From contig NZ_BBYG01000022.1 of assembly GCF_001184025.1 (NCBI RefSeq), positions 1 through 64,000 on the forward strand: a DNA stretch of 64,000 nt. The letters are read 5' to 3'. Of this stretch, positions 25,486 through 34,493 are shown piece after piece (positions within the stretch are counted from its first letter, which is position 1; the number at the start of each line of letters is the position of its first letter). Position numbers and translations under genes: made by a program. A model generated the notes under the pieces. The model was not told the origin of the DNA and made no database searches. It worked only from the letters and a program-made list of their open reading frames with translations. The DNA is from Streptomyces maremycinicus. GTDB taxonomy: Bacteria; Actinomycetota; Actinomycetes; Streptomycetales; Streptomycetaceae.

Positions 25486-26804
25486 GCGTCGCTCTCCTTC
25501 ACGGGTGCCGATCGGTTCTCACGGGGGTCGGCCTGGAGCGCGGGTCCGGAAACGGGCGGGACGCCGTCCGGGCTCTCCGTCGCGCTCGGTGCGACGTGCG
25601 GGGGACGGCCGTACCGGGGCAGGAGGAGCAGCATCGCGGTCAGGAAGACCGGGACGGCCGTGGCGGCGACCAGCACGGAGGCGGAGGCCCACCGGGCGCC
25701 GAGGGCGGAACCGAGGAAGATCATGAGCGACACCGTCTGCGCGCCCAGTCCGGCGACCGAGCTGACCGTGGCCCGGGCCGGGCCGGTGATGGCGTGCTGC
25801 AGCCGAGCGCCCATGACGACCTGGAGCATGCGCAGTATCCAGTAGAAGGCGGCGATGCCGAGGAACCCGCCGGGATGGTGGCTGAGCGCGCCGAGGGCCA
25901 GGGCCGAGCCGCCGGCGAGAAGCAGTCCCGCCAGGACGCCGTTCCCCGCCTTCGCCAGCCGCCACCCCATGAGGCCGCCAACGGCCATCGCGGCCCAGGG
26001 AAGCAGCAGGAGCAGCGGGATGGTGGCCGGCGGAGCGCCCCCTTCCAGAGCGAGCACCGGAAGGTACTCGTCCACGACACCGATTCCGGCCAGGACCGAG
26101 ACCAGCAGCAGGGACGAACGCACCTGGGGTGTGTGGCGCGCCTCGGCCAGCCCGGCGCGCAGCAGGGACAGCCAGCCTTGTGCCGCGAGACCGTCGGTGC
26201 CGGTGCCGGTGTCATCCGTGGCGGGGGCGCGGCGCCGCCCGCGGCCCATGCCCAGCGCGGTGGGGACCGCGAGCAGGGTGAGCAGCACCGAAACCCAGCC
26301 GGCGGCACTGTAGCCGCCCCACAGCACCACGGGTGAGGCGACCAGCGAACCGACGGCGATCGAGCAGGCCTGGACGGCGGCCAAACGGCTGCTGACCTGC
26401 GCGTACTGCTCGGATCTGCCGTCGTCGGCCAACCCGTCGTACAGCAGGGACTGCAGGGTCCCGGAGGTGAGAGCGGTGGCGAGGCCCCACAGGACGAACC
26501 CCGCGGCGAACGAACCCAGTGAGGGCAGTGCGGTCCACAGGATGAATCCCGTGCCCTGTGCGAGCGCCGCCGCAGCCAGGACCAGATGGCGGGGGAAGCG
26601 GTCGGCCACCGCTCCGGAGGGGATCTCGCAGAGGAGGGTGGTCACCGTCCACAGGGCGAACAGAACGGAGAGTTCCGAGGTCGAGACCCCGTGCGAGGCG
26701 ATCAGCAGGGCGTAGACGGCGTTGAGGGGGAGGAGTTCGGTCAGGCCGGTGTACAGGTACACGAGGCCCACGCGAAAGGAACCGGATGGCGGCAGATGCG
26801 GCAT
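25482..26804 (-). CDS. MFS transporter
   Basis: A 440-residue major-facilitator protein with about twelve hydrophobic helices (for example VGLVYLYTGLTELLPLNAVY at the start and LVAATAVPVFLTAMLLLLPR near the end). The loop after helix 2 reads GAVADRFPRHLV, a variant of the MFS motif G-x-x-x-D-R-x-x-R. The polar C-terminal tail is cytoplasmic. It overlaps the start of the NRPS gene (ATGA) and follows the carbamoyltransferase by 42 bp, so it is in the same operon. The most likely role is export of the cluster product and self-protection. Confidence 0.87.
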   Translation of the reverse strand: MPHLPPSGSFRVGLVYLYTGLTELLPLNAVYALLIASHGVSTSELSVLFALWTVTTLLCEIPSGAVADRFPRHLVLAAAALAQGTGFILWTALPSLGSFAAGFVLWGLATALTSGTLQSLLYDGLADDGRSEQYAQVSSRLAAVQACSIAVGSLVASPVVLWGGYSAAGWVSVLLTLLAVPTALGMGRGRRRAPATDDTGTGTDGLAAQGWLSLLRAGLAEARHTPQVRSSLLLVSVLAGIGVVDEYLPVLALEGGAPPATIPLLLLLPWAAMAVGGLMGWRLAKAGNGVLAGLLLAGGSALALGALSHHPGGFLGIAAFYWILRMLQVVMGARLQHAITGPARATVSSVAGLGAQTVSLMIFLGSALGARWASASVLVAATAVPVFLTAMLLLLPRYGRPPHVAPSATESPDGVPPVSGPALQADPRENRSAPVKESDA

Positions 26805-26846
26805 GTCGACCTAAGGGGGCATGAGAGGAAGTTAACAGGTGGATGC

Positions 26847-28568
26847 TCAACTCGCTGGTGAGTCGGCCCGGTTGAGAAGGAACGGCCCCAGGGCCAGGGC
26901 GTCGAGAGGAGTACGGGCGAAGGTGGCCAGCGCGTCACCAGGGGTCCACACCACCGGTTCGTCGCGGCCGTTGAACGAGGTGTTGAGGACCACCCCGTGC
27001 CCGGTGTGCTCGCCCACGCGGCCCAGCAGCCGGTGATACAGCGGGTCGTCCTCGGCGCGCACCGTCTGCGGACGGGTGGTGCCGTCGACATGGATCACCG
27101 CGGGCATCGCCGCCCGCCCTGCCTCCGGTACCGGTGTGGTGACGATCATGTAGGGCAGCGGTTCCGCGTCACCGAGCAGGGTGCCGGCCTCTTCCAGCCG
27201 CATGCTCGGAGCGAACGGCCGCCACCACTCGCGGTCCTTGACCGTGAGGTTGATGCGATCCCGTTTGGCCCCGGGGAAGGGAGCCGTGACGATGCTGCGG
27301 TGTCCCAACGCCCGCGGCCCTCCCTCTCCGCGGCCCTGGTGCCAGCCCACCACCGCACCCTCGGCCAGTAACCCGGCCACCGTGTCCGCGATGTCGTCGG
27401 GCTCGGTGTACCGGACGCCCTGCTTGTGCAGCACCCGGCGCAGGGCGTCAGGATCCCAGCCTTTCCCCCAGGCGATGGAGCCGGTCATCGGCCGGACACT
27501 CTCCCCGTGCCGGGCCGCCACCCACCCGGCCGCGCCGAGGCTCACCCCCTGGTCCCCGGCGAGAGGCTGCACGAACAGGTCGCGCACCTCCGGCAACCGG
27601 GCCAGCTTTCCGTTCAGGGTCGCGTTGAACCCGACCCCGCCGGCGACCAGCAGGGTGTCCTGCCCGGTCTCGCGCAGCAGCCTGCGCGCCATCGCGATCA
27701 CCGACCGCTCCAGCGCCTCCTGCGCGGTGGCGGCGAGATCCCGGTACTCGTAGGGGTCGCGCTCGGTGCGCCGTACGAACCGGCCGCTCTCGCGGTCGTA
27801 CACCTTCACCGTCCGGTTCGGCCCCAGCTCGCCGGTCTTCTCCAGGTGCGCCAGCCAGAGCCGCAGGGTGTCGGTCTCCTCGTCGGTCCGCCCGGTGGAC
27901 AGCAGGTCACGTGGCACCGTACCGACGGCGTAGCCGTCGTCGAGGAAGCTGAGGCCGCCGCCGAACGTGACGTCCCCGGGGGTGCCGTAGGGGGCCAGCC
28001 CCATCGCCTTGCCCGCGGCGTCGGCGCCGAGTCCGGCGTACTCGCACACCGCCGAGTAGAAGTAGCCCAGCGACCAGCCCGGCGGGACCGACTCCAGGAC
28101 CTCGAGCTCGCCGCCGACCGCCTTGGCGAGTGTCGCGCTCTCGCATTCCCCCTGGCCGTCCAGCACCAGTACGGCCCCCTCCCGGCGGCCGGAGAAGTAG
28201 TACGCACTCGCCGCGTGGGCCGTGTGGTGGGGCACGAAGACGAGTTCCGGGTCGCGCCGGCGCGGGAACAGGCTTCGCGGGAACAGGAAGTCCAGGGCCT
28301 GCGCGGAGTCGGCGAACCAGTCCAGGCCCCGCCGGGTCAGCAGCGACGGCATGTCCCATCCGTGGGCGACGACGTCGATGTCCTCCAGGGCCAGACCGCC
28401 CTCCCGGAGGCAGAACGAGGCGGCGTGCAGAGGCGCCTCGCCGTAGCCGTGCTTGTGGCGGGTGAAGCGTTCCTCCTCGGCGAACGCCACCACCTCCCCG
28501 TCGACGAGCAGACAGGCGGACCCGTCGTGACTGGCGCCCGGCCAGCCGTTGACACCGAGAATTCGCAT
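26847..28568 (-). CDS. O-carbamoyltransferase (NodU/CmcH/TobZ family)
   Basis: 573 residues, full length for the family. The N-terminal Kae1-like domain starts MRILGVNGWPGASHDGSACL and has the metal-binding HHTAHAASAYYFSG. VLVLDGQGE and AGGVGFNATLNGKL are family motifs, and the C-terminal YrdC-like part contains GEGGPRALGHRSI and VLNTSFNGRDEPVV. These enzymes use carbamoyl phosphate and ATP to carbamoylate a hydroxyl, usually of a sugar, as in streptothricin, tobramycin, bleomycin and cephamycin pathways. In this cluster the acceptor is probably the amino sugar. It is the first gene of a minus-strand operon with the exporter and NRPS. Confidence 0.93.
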   Translation of the reverse strand: MRILGVNGWPGASHDGSACLLVDGEVVAFAEEERFTRHKHGYGEAPLHAASFCLREGGLALEDIDVVAHGWDMPSLLTRRGLDWFADSAQALDFLFPRSLFPRRRDPELVFVPHHTAHAASAYYFSGRREGAVLVLDGQGECESATLAKAVGGELEVLESVPPGWSLGYFYSAVCEYAGLGADAAGKAMGLAPYGTPGDVTFGGGLSFLDDGYAVGTVPRDLLSTGRTDEETDTLRLWLAHLEKTGELGPNRTVKVYDRESGRFVRRTERDPYEYRDLAATAQEALERSVIAMARRLLRETGQDTLLVAGGVGFNATLNGKLARLPEVRDLFVQPLAGDQGVSLGAAGWVAARHGESVRPMTGSIAWGKGWDPDALRRVLHKQGVRYTEPDDIADTVAGLLAEGAVVGWHQGRGEGGPRALGHRSIVTAPFPGAKRDRINLTVKDREWWRPFAPSMRLEEAGTLLGDAEPLPYMIVTTPVPEAGRAAMPAVIHVDGTTRPQTVRAEDDPLYHRLLGRVGEHTGHGVVLNTSFNGRDEPVVWTPGDALATFARTPLDALALGPFLLNRADSPAS

Positions 28569-28819
28569 GATGAGTGGTTCCCTCCGAATGGCCCGAGGGC
28601 CGGTAATTGACGGACGGCGAACAGTGCGCTAGAAATTATCAGCGATGCCACGCCTCGGCATAGGCGTGCAGCCGAATTCTCTTCTCCGGCGATGTCCTTG
28701 AGGTCATTCCTCCATCGGTCGGTCCTCTCTTTTCCGAACGCAGCTCGTTTTTTCTGCATGTCTCGATACTTGCTGAACGGTCCGAATTCCGTGCAGGAGA
28801 CCAGAAGAAAGGGCACATC
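28569..28819. promoter_or_regulatory. divergent promoter region
   Basis: A 251-bp non-coding stretch lies between the minus-strand carbamoyltransferase operon and the plus-strand acyltransferase/hydrolase pair. It is visibly more AT-rich than the flanking genes, as expected for promoters. I see no obvious dyad. Confidence 0.45.
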
Positions 28820-29710
28820 GTGCTTCGTCTGATCACGCACCCGGAAGACACTGTCGAACTCCCCGACGACGAAGAATTCCCGGCGGACGACTTCCACCAG
28901 AGCGCAGGCCGTTTCCGGCTGCTCCTGCGCCGCGGGGACCCGGTCCGGCTGCTCCGGGTGAGCCGGGACGGCGGACCGTGGGCCACGGCCCTCCTGGAGG
29001 ATGCGGGGGAGGCGGGATGGTTCCTGTGGAAGGGCCCGGCCGGCACCCCGGCCCCCGAACTGCTCGCCGCCCTGCTCGCCGCGACGGAGCCGCTCGGCCC
29101 GACCACCCTGGTCCTGCTGCCTGAGTGGGACTTCCCCGAGGTGCTCGCCGCTTACGGCTACCGGCCCGCCCCCGACTACGTCACCGGTCTGGTGGCCACC
29201 GGGGGGAGCGACGAGGAGATCCTCGCCAGGATGCGGGCGAGCACCCGCAGCCGGGTCCGGCGTGCGTCGCGCAGCGGTCTGGGTTTCGCCTCCGACGCTC
29301 TCCTCCTCGACGAGTTCTACGACTTCTACCGGCCGGCGATGATCCGGGCCGGCTCACCCGACCTCGCACCGCTGGAGTTGCTGCGCGATCTTCTCGAGCA
29401 TCCTTCCGTGCATCTTTTCGTCGCTCTTTCCGAAGGACGGGTGGCGGCCGGTTCCATCTGTTTCGAGAACCGGACATCGCTTGAAGCGCGCTTCGTTGCC
29501 ACGCATCCGGAACACCGTGTCGATGGCGCGATGAACTATGTGCACTTCGAGACGATCAAGTGGGCGGCACGGCACGGGCTGCCACATTTCGATGTGAGTG
29601 GAATATCCGTCGGGGAAGCCGAGGCGGGTGCGGCGGGAATCAATCGGTTCAAGCTCGGATTCGGTTGCGACATCCTGCGCTATCCCACCTATGCCCGGTC
29701 CGCCGACTGA
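28820..29710 (+). CDS. GNAT/FemAB-like acyltransferase, possibly aminoacyl-tRNA dependent
   Basis: 296 residues from GTG 28820. The C-terminal half has the Fem/GNAT fold signature: RASTRSRVRRASRSGLGF, YDFYRPAMIRAGSP, then ALSEGRVAAGSICFENRTSL and NRFKLGFGCDILRYP. That final block is characteristic of Fem-type and acetyltransferase-6 proteins. Fem-like enzymes transfer an amino acid from aminoacyl-tRNA to an amine; one such enzyme attaches the glycyl side chain in the streptothricin relative BD-12. That precedent makes a similar role here attractive, but a simple N-acyltransferase is also possible. It is followed 12 bp later by the CocE-like hydrolase, likely the same transcript. Confidence 0.75.
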   Translation: MLRLITHPEDTVELPDDEEFPADDFHQSAGRFRLLLRRGDPVRLLRVSRDGGPWATALLEDAGEAGWFLWKGPAGTPAPELLAALLAATEPLGPTTLVLLPEWDFPEVLAAYGYRPAPDYVTGLVATGGSDEEILARMRASTRSRVRRASRSGLGFASDALLLDEFYDFYRPAMIRAGSPDLAPLELLRDLLEHPSVHLFVALSEGRVAAGSICFENRTSLEARFVATHPEHRVDGAMNYVHFETIKWAARHGLPHFDVSGISVGEAEAGAAGINRFKLGFGCDILRYPTYARSAD

Positions 29711-29722
29711 GAGGCGAATACC

Positions 29723-31429
29723 GTGAGAGTCGTCATCGACCGGGACGTCCGCGTCCCCATGCGGGACGGAGTCGTCCTGCGGGCGGACCTGTACCGTCCG
29801 GACACCCCCCGGGCGCTGCCGGCCCTTCTGCAGCGCACCCCCTACGACAAGAGCACCTCGGCCGGCGGCAGGTCCCTCGACTGGTCGCGGCTGGTCGCCG
29901 CCGGGTACGCCCTGGTGGTGCAGGACGTCCGGGGCCGTCACGCCTCCGAAGGCACCTTCCGGCCCTTCGCCGACGAGGGGAGGGACGGCCGGGACACCGT
30001 CGACTGGCTCGCGCGACAACCCTGGTGCGACGGCGCGGTGGGGATGCTCGGACGGTCCTACGAAGGAGCCGCCCAGTGGCACGCCGCCGCTGCCGGGCCG
30101 CCTGCCCTGCGCGCCATCGCGCCGCACGTCGCCGCGGCCGACCCCTACGACGGCTGGACCTACCTGGGCGGAGCGTTCCAGCTCGGCTTCTGCCTGCACT
30201 GGGTGCTGGCGGACCTGCTGCACGGTCAGGTCGAACGCCTCGGGGGCTCGCACGCAGACGCCCGGGCGGTGACGCGGGCCCTCGACGGCATCGACGGGCT
30301 GTACCGCCGGCCCTGGCGCGTACTGCCCTTGCTGGACCGCCTCGCCCCCTACTACCGCGCATGGCTGGAACACCCGGACCCCGGCGCCTACTGGCAGCGC
30401 ATCACCGCCGTTCCGGACGCAGGGCGACCTCCTGCTCTGGTCATCGGCGGCTGGTACGACATCTTCCTGCCGGGAACCCTGCGGCCCCCCGCGCCACGGA
30501 GCGAGGACCGGCTCGTGATCGGGCCGTGGTCCCACTGCGTGACCGGCGGGATCTTTCCCCAACGCCGTTACGGAACGGCCGCCGACGAGGCGCAGGTGGA
30601 TCTGACCGCGGTCCACCTGCGCCACTTCGACCGGCACCTCAAGGGACTGCACCCGCGCGAGGATCCAGCCGTGCGGGTGTTCGCCGGCGGCACGGACCAC
30701 TGGCTCGGCACCGCAGACCTCCCCGGTGGAGCGAGTGAGCCCGTCTCCCTGTACCTCGGCAGCACGGGCGACGCCCGGACCAGGCACGGTACGGGCGTGC
30801 TGGACCCCGAGCCGGCCCGGCGGCCGGACGCCGACGTCTACCGGTACGACCCCCGCGACCCCGTCCCGACCGGCGGCGGGGCCACCCTCATGACGGGCAT
30901 GTTCGTCGGGGCCGACTGCGGTCCCCTCGACCAGCGCCCCGTCGAGGAGCGTCCGGACGTGCTCTGCTACACCGGACCACACCTGCGCGAACTCGTCACC
31001 GTGACCGGACCGGTCGAAGCGGACCTGTACGTCTCCTCCTCGGCGCCCGACACCGACTTCACCGCCAAGCTCGTGGACGTGTTCCCGGACGGCCGTGCGG
31101 AACTGCTGTGCGACGGCATCGTGCGGGTCGGACACCGGGCCCGCCTCAATGGCGCCGGCCCGCCGGCCCCGGGCACCGTCCACCGGTTGAGGATCGAGGT
31201 GGGAACCCTCGTGCACGTCTTCCGTCCGGGACACCGGATGAGGCTGGAGGTGTCGAGCAGCAACTTCCCGCGCTTCGATCCCAATCCGAACACGGGCGGC
31301 ACCCCCTTGACCCTGGCCGACGCGCCCGTGGTCACCGCGGTCAACCGGGTCCACCACGGGCCGGACCACCCGTCCCGACTGGTGCTCCCGGTCTCCGGGG
31401 ACCTGTCGCGCGCTCACGGTGCCGCCTGA
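29723..31429 (+). CDS. CocE/NonD-family serine hydrolase (X-Pro dipeptidyl-peptidase type)
   Basis: 568 residues from GTG 29723, with GAGAGG upstream. The N-terminal alpha/beta-hydrolase domain has YALVVQDVRGRHASEG and the nucleophile elbow MLGRSYEGAAQWHAA (G-R-S-Y-E-G, Ser nucleophile). The acid and base are expected near VIGGWYDIF and IGPWSHC. The C-terminal jelly-roll domain (PVEADLYVSSSAPDTDF, VFRPGHRMRLEVSSSNFPR) is typical of CocE. Such enzymes cleave acyl esters or X-Pro peptide bonds. In the cluster it may remove a protecting group or form an amide. Its 3' end overlaps the convergent glycosyltransferase by 16 bp. Confidence 0.87.
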   Translation: MRVVIDRDVRVPMRDGVVLRADLYRPDTPRALPALLQRTPYDKSTSAGGRSLDWSRLVAAGYALVVQDVRGRHASEGTFRPFADEGRDGRDTVDWLARQPWCDGAVGMLGRSYEGAAQWHAAAAGPPALRAIAPHVAAADPYDGWTYLGGAFQLGFCLHWVLADLLHGQVERLGGSHADARAVTRALDGIDGLYRRPWRVLPLLDRLAPYYRAWLEHPDPGAYWQRITAVPDAGRPPALVIGGWYDIFLPGTLRPPAPRSEDRLVIGPWSHCVTGGIFPQRRYGTAADEAQVDLTAVHLRHFDRHLKGLHPREDPAVRVFAGGTDHWLGTADLPGGASEPVSLYLGSTGDARTRHGTGVLDPEPARRPDADVYRYDPRDPVPTGGGATLMTGMFVGADCGPLDQRPVEERPDVLCYTGPHLRELVTVTGPVEADLYVSSSAPDTDFTAKLVDVFPDGRAELLCDGIVRVGHRARLNGAGPPAPGTVHRLRIEVGTLVHVFRPGHRMRLEVSSSNFPRFDPNPNTGGTPLTLADAPVVTAVNRVHHGPDHPSRLVLPVSGDLSRAHGAA

Positions 31430-32463
31430 CGGGGAGCTCCGGGCTCCGGTTCGGTCTCCGGGCGGCGCGCGAACGTGTCGTCCAGCGGGACGATCACCCG
31501 GCCCGCCTCCCGGTGCGCCCGGCGGAGCCGTTCACGCTGGGCGGGGGTCAGCTCGGTGCAGTGCTGGGGGATCGCGCCCAGCATGCGGGCGCGCGCGGCG
31601 GTGGCCGGATACCGGGAGCGCACCCGGTAGGGGTCACGCAGCAGATGCCAGAGCGTGCCGGTGTGGAAGGCGGCTTTGAGCAACGCGTAGTAGGCGGCGG
31701 CGCCGGCCCCCTTGTGCCGCGCACAGCCCACCAGGGTGCGTGACGCCTCGAAGAAGCGCCACAGCACGGGCACGGCCGGGGTGGTGAAGACACCGGTCTC
31801 CTGGGCTATGCCCTCCCCGACGCCGTAACGGAAATAACTGCGCATGTTCTGCAGGCCGTGCTGGGCGTCATGGAAGATGCGGGCCTCCGGCACATGGCGG
31901 ACCGGGATGCCCGCGAGCTGCAGCCGGAAGTCGAACTCGCGGTCCTCGCACCAGTGGATCAGCGGATCGAAGTGGTAGCCGCCGATGTGCTCGACGATCG
32001 CCCGGTCGTAGATGAGGGGCGGGGACAGGGCACTGACGTACTCGCCCTCGTCGTACTCCCGGACCCGGGCCGTCAGCCGGCTCAGCAGGCTTCCGGTCTC
32101 GCCGTACACGACCTGCCCCTTGACGACGGGATCGGTGACGACCGCTTCCGCCATCATGCGCAGGACCCCGGGGGCGAAGGTGCAGTCCGAGTCCATCAGC
32201 AGCAGATAGCGGCCCCGGGCCGCCTCGGCGCCCGCGTTGTAGGCCGCCCCCAGATTGCCCGCGTCCGGGATCTCGGTGACGGTCAGCGGCCCGGGGTGCT
32301 CGTCGAGCAGACGGCGGATCTCGTCGGTGGCGCCGTTGAGGGCCAGTACGATCTCCACGTCCTCGTCCACCGACTCGATGCACTGCAGGATCCGTACGTC
32401 GTCGCGCAGGGCGATGACGATGCTGGTCTGCCGCAACGCCCGGTCGGTCGCCTCCGTGCTCAT
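31414..32463 (-). CDS. family 2 glycosyltransferase
   Basis: 349 residues, starting at ATG 32463, which overlaps the stop of the upstream methyltransferase (ATGA). The GT-A fold is seen in SIVIALRDDVRILQCIESV, IPDAGNLGAAYNAGAEAARG and the nucleotide-sugar and metal motif YLLLMDSDCTF (Asp-Ser-Asp near residue 90). HWCEDREFDFRLQLAG is the acceptor-side acidic block. The C-terminal region is rich in Arg. It would transfer a sugar from a nucleotide donor, probably the amino sugar made by the epimerase, Gfo/Idh and deacetylase genes of this cluster, to the peptide or guanidine core. Confidence 0.87.
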   Translation of the reverse strand: MSTEATDRALRQTSIVIALRDDVRILQCIESVDEDVEIVLALNGATDEIRRLLDEHPGPLTVTEIPDAGNLGAAYNAGAEAARGRYLLLMDSDCTFAPGVLRMMAEAVVTDPVVKGQVVYGETGSLLSRLTARVREYDEGEYVSALSPPLIYDRAIVEHIGGYHFDPLIHWCEDREFDFRLQLAGIPVRHVPEARIFHDAQHGLQNMRSYFRYGVGEGIAQETGVFTTPAVPVLWRFFEASRTLVGCARHKGAGAAAYYALLKAAFHTGTLWHLLRDPYRVRSRYPATAARARMLGAIPQHCTELTPAQRERLRRAHREAGRVIVPLDDTFARRPETEPEPGAPRQAAP

Positions 32464-33218
32464 GCCCGCCCCCCGGCGTTTGGACGGCTGTGCGGCCCTT
32501 CTTTGCGCAGGACGTAGACATGGGTGGTGTGGCCCGGCGTGAAGCCCTCGCCGTCGATGTCCCGCACCCGCACCGTGCTCAGCCCCGCGGCCCGGCCGAT
32601 CTCTTCCATCGTGAACGGATCCACCACGTACTGGAGATGCGTCTCCCGCCACAACATCCGCTCGGCGTCGAACAGGGTCAGCACCGACCGGCTGCGCCGC
32701 AGCGCCGGATCCCAGCGGTGCCGGCGGTGCAGCCGTACGCCGTTGCGGCTCTCCTCGTGCTCCAGGTCCCGCCAGTCCTCCTGGAGGACCTTGCGGGAGG
32801 AGTAGTCGAACACCAAGTGGCCGCCCTGACGCAGCGCCGCGGCGGCGCCGGCCAGGCACCCGGCCAGGTCCGCCAGGGGCAGGTAGTTCAGGGCGTCGAA
32901 CCCCGAGACCACGAAGTCGAAGGAGTCCGGGTCGGTGGTGAAGTCCGCCATGTCACCGACGATGCGCCGCTCCGGCGGAATGCCGCCGTGCTCCAGCATG
33001 GCCGCCGACCGGTCCAGCGACACCACCTCGCCCCGCGGGACGAGTTCGGCCAGTACCCGTGTCCCCATCCCCGTCCCGGCGCCGAGGTCGAGGATACGGA
33101 CGGGGCCGTGGGCCAGCTTGATCAGTTCGGCCCCGATGCCCTGGCGCCAGGTGTCCTCGGACATGGTGCCTTCGAACAACTCGTAGGTGTCGGCCCAGTT
33201 CTCATAGGCTGTCGTCAT
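32460..33218 (-). CDS. class I SAM-dependent methyltransferase
   Basis: 252 residues. SAM-binding motif I is ILDLGAGTGMGTRVLAELVP, followed by an acidic motif at VVSLDRSAAML and motif IV at FDFVVSGFDALNYLPL. The N-terminal AYENWADTYELFEG is common in small-molecule N- or O-methyltransferases. It is a close functional parallel of the second methyltransferase at 34490-35251 but differs throughout, so the two probably act at different positions. It lies in a minus-strand operon with the ATP-grasp and glycosyltransferase genes; start and stop arrangement implies translational coupling to the latter. Confidence 0.87.
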   Translation of the reverse strand: MTTAYENWADTYELFEGTMSEDTWRQGIGAELIKLAHGPVRILDLGAGTGMGTRVLAELVPRGEVVSLDRSAAMLEHGGIPPERRIVGDMADFTTDPDSFDFVVSGFDALNYLPLADLAGCLAGAAAALRQGGHLVFDYSSRKVLQEDWRDLEHEESRNGVRLHRRHRWDPALRRSRSVLTLFDAERMLWRETHLQYVVDPFTMEEIGRAAGLSTVRVRDIDGEGFTPGHTTHVYVLRKEGPHSRPNAGGRA

Positions 33219-33269
33219 CAGCGTCCTCCGTCGGTCGATGGGTCGCGGCGCCGGGGTGCGCCACTCGGG

Positions 33270-34493
33270 TCAGTGCGTGAGCCGCAGCGGCAGCGCGGAC
33301 AGCACCCGGTCGGCCAGGAGCTCCGCCGCCGCCACGTCGTCGCCGCGTGCGATCACCCCGGCCAGTACGTCGTTTCCGCCGCGGTAGCGCGGCAGCACCG
33401 TGCCGGGGCCGAGGTCCGTGCCCCAGAAGAGGTCGTAGACGCCGGGTGTCGCGGCCAGGTCGTCCAGTCCGCCGATCCACGCGACCTTGCCGCCGTCGGC
33501 CGGCAGGAACCGCTGGACCACGGCGTCGTCACGGGTCGGCCGCAGCTCCTCCGGTGCGAACGGCCGGCCGAGCGCGAGGCGCACCGCGTTGGGCAGCGGG
33601 TCCACGCCGGTGGCCAGCGGCATGACCTCGGTGGCGATCCTCGCCCCGGTCAGCCGGCAGGTGATCTCCAGCAGGAACACACGTCCCTCCGCGGTACGCA
33701 GGATGTCCGTGTTGACGACGGCCGTCGTCAGCTCCAGGGCTTCCACGCCCCGCTGTACCGTCCGTACGACCTCGGCCTGCTGGTCGGCGTCCAGCAGGGT
33801 GGGAAGGGTGTCTCCGCCTTCGAAGAAGTGGGGGAAGAACCGCTCCTTCTCGCCGTACTCGCGATCGGCGAACCCCGTGACCCGCAACGCGCCGTCCACG
33901 GCGAAACCGGCCACCGTGTGCTCGGTCCCGGACAGGTACTCCTCCACCACCACATGTCCTGTCGGGCTGAGGGCGAGAGCCCGTTCGAGGACGGGCCGCG
34001 CGGTGTCCCACGTGTCCAGCTTGGCCACCCCGACGGAGCCGGTGCGATCGCTCGGCTTGACCACCGCGGGCAGCCCGACGGACTCCAGTCCGGCCAGCGC
34101 GCCGGACACGTCGGAGGCGACGGCGAAGCGCGGCACCTCGAGACCGGCATCGCGCAGGGCCGCGATCCTGCGGTGTTTGAGCGTGCACATGTCGGCCACG
34201 TCGACGGGCACCCCCGGGCACCCCAGCGCGGCGGTCAGGCGTGCCACGACGGGGGGATTGTCATATCCGAGGGACATGACTCCGGAGATATCGCCCGGCC
34301 GGTCCCGCGTAATTGCGGAAATCACGTCCTCATAGCGATCCGGATCGGCTCGCACAAACATATCCACCGCCTTTTCGGCGGACTCGCCCAACCGTTCCGC
34401 CACGACTACCGTGCGTACCCCCATGTCCTTTATCCGGGCGAGTGACCTGTCCATTCCGGAACCGATTCCGCAGATGACGAGGGTCTCGGTCAC
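33270..34493 (-). CDS. ATP-grasp ligase
   Basis: 407 residues. The N-terminal Rossmann-like domain begins LVICGIGSGMDRSLARIKDM. The ATP-grasp core has LPAVVKPSDRTGSVGVAKLD (the nucleotide-binding Lys and glycine loop), HVVVEEYLSGTEHTVAGFAV and VFLLEITCRLTGARIATEVM, where Glu and Asn/Arg-type residues bind metal. Such enzymes activate a carboxylate as acyl phosphate and join it to an amine, for example in dipeptide or amide-forming steps of antibiotic pathways. ATG 34493 overlaps the upstream methyltransferase stop. It offers an NRPS-independent amide bond in this cluster. Confidence 0.88.
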   Translation of the reverse strand: MTETLVICGIGSGMDRSLARIKDMGVRTVVVAERLGESAEKAVDMFVRADPDRYEDVISAITRDRPGDISGVMSLGYDNPPVVARLTAALGCPGVPVDVADMCTLKHRRIAALRDAGLEVPRFAVASDVSGALAGLESVGLPAVVKPSDRTGSVGVAKLDTWDTARPVLERALALSPTGHVVVEEYLSGTEHTVAGFAVDGALRVTGFADREYGEKERFFPHFFEGGDTLPTLLDADQQAEVVRTVQRGVEALELTTAVVNTDILRTAEGRVFLLEITCRLTGARIATEVMPLATGVDPLPNAVRLALGRPFAPEELRPTRDDAVVQRFLPADGGKVAWIGGLDDLAATPGVYDLFWGTDLGPGTVLPRYRGGNDVLAGVIARGDDVAAAELLADRVLSALPLRLTH

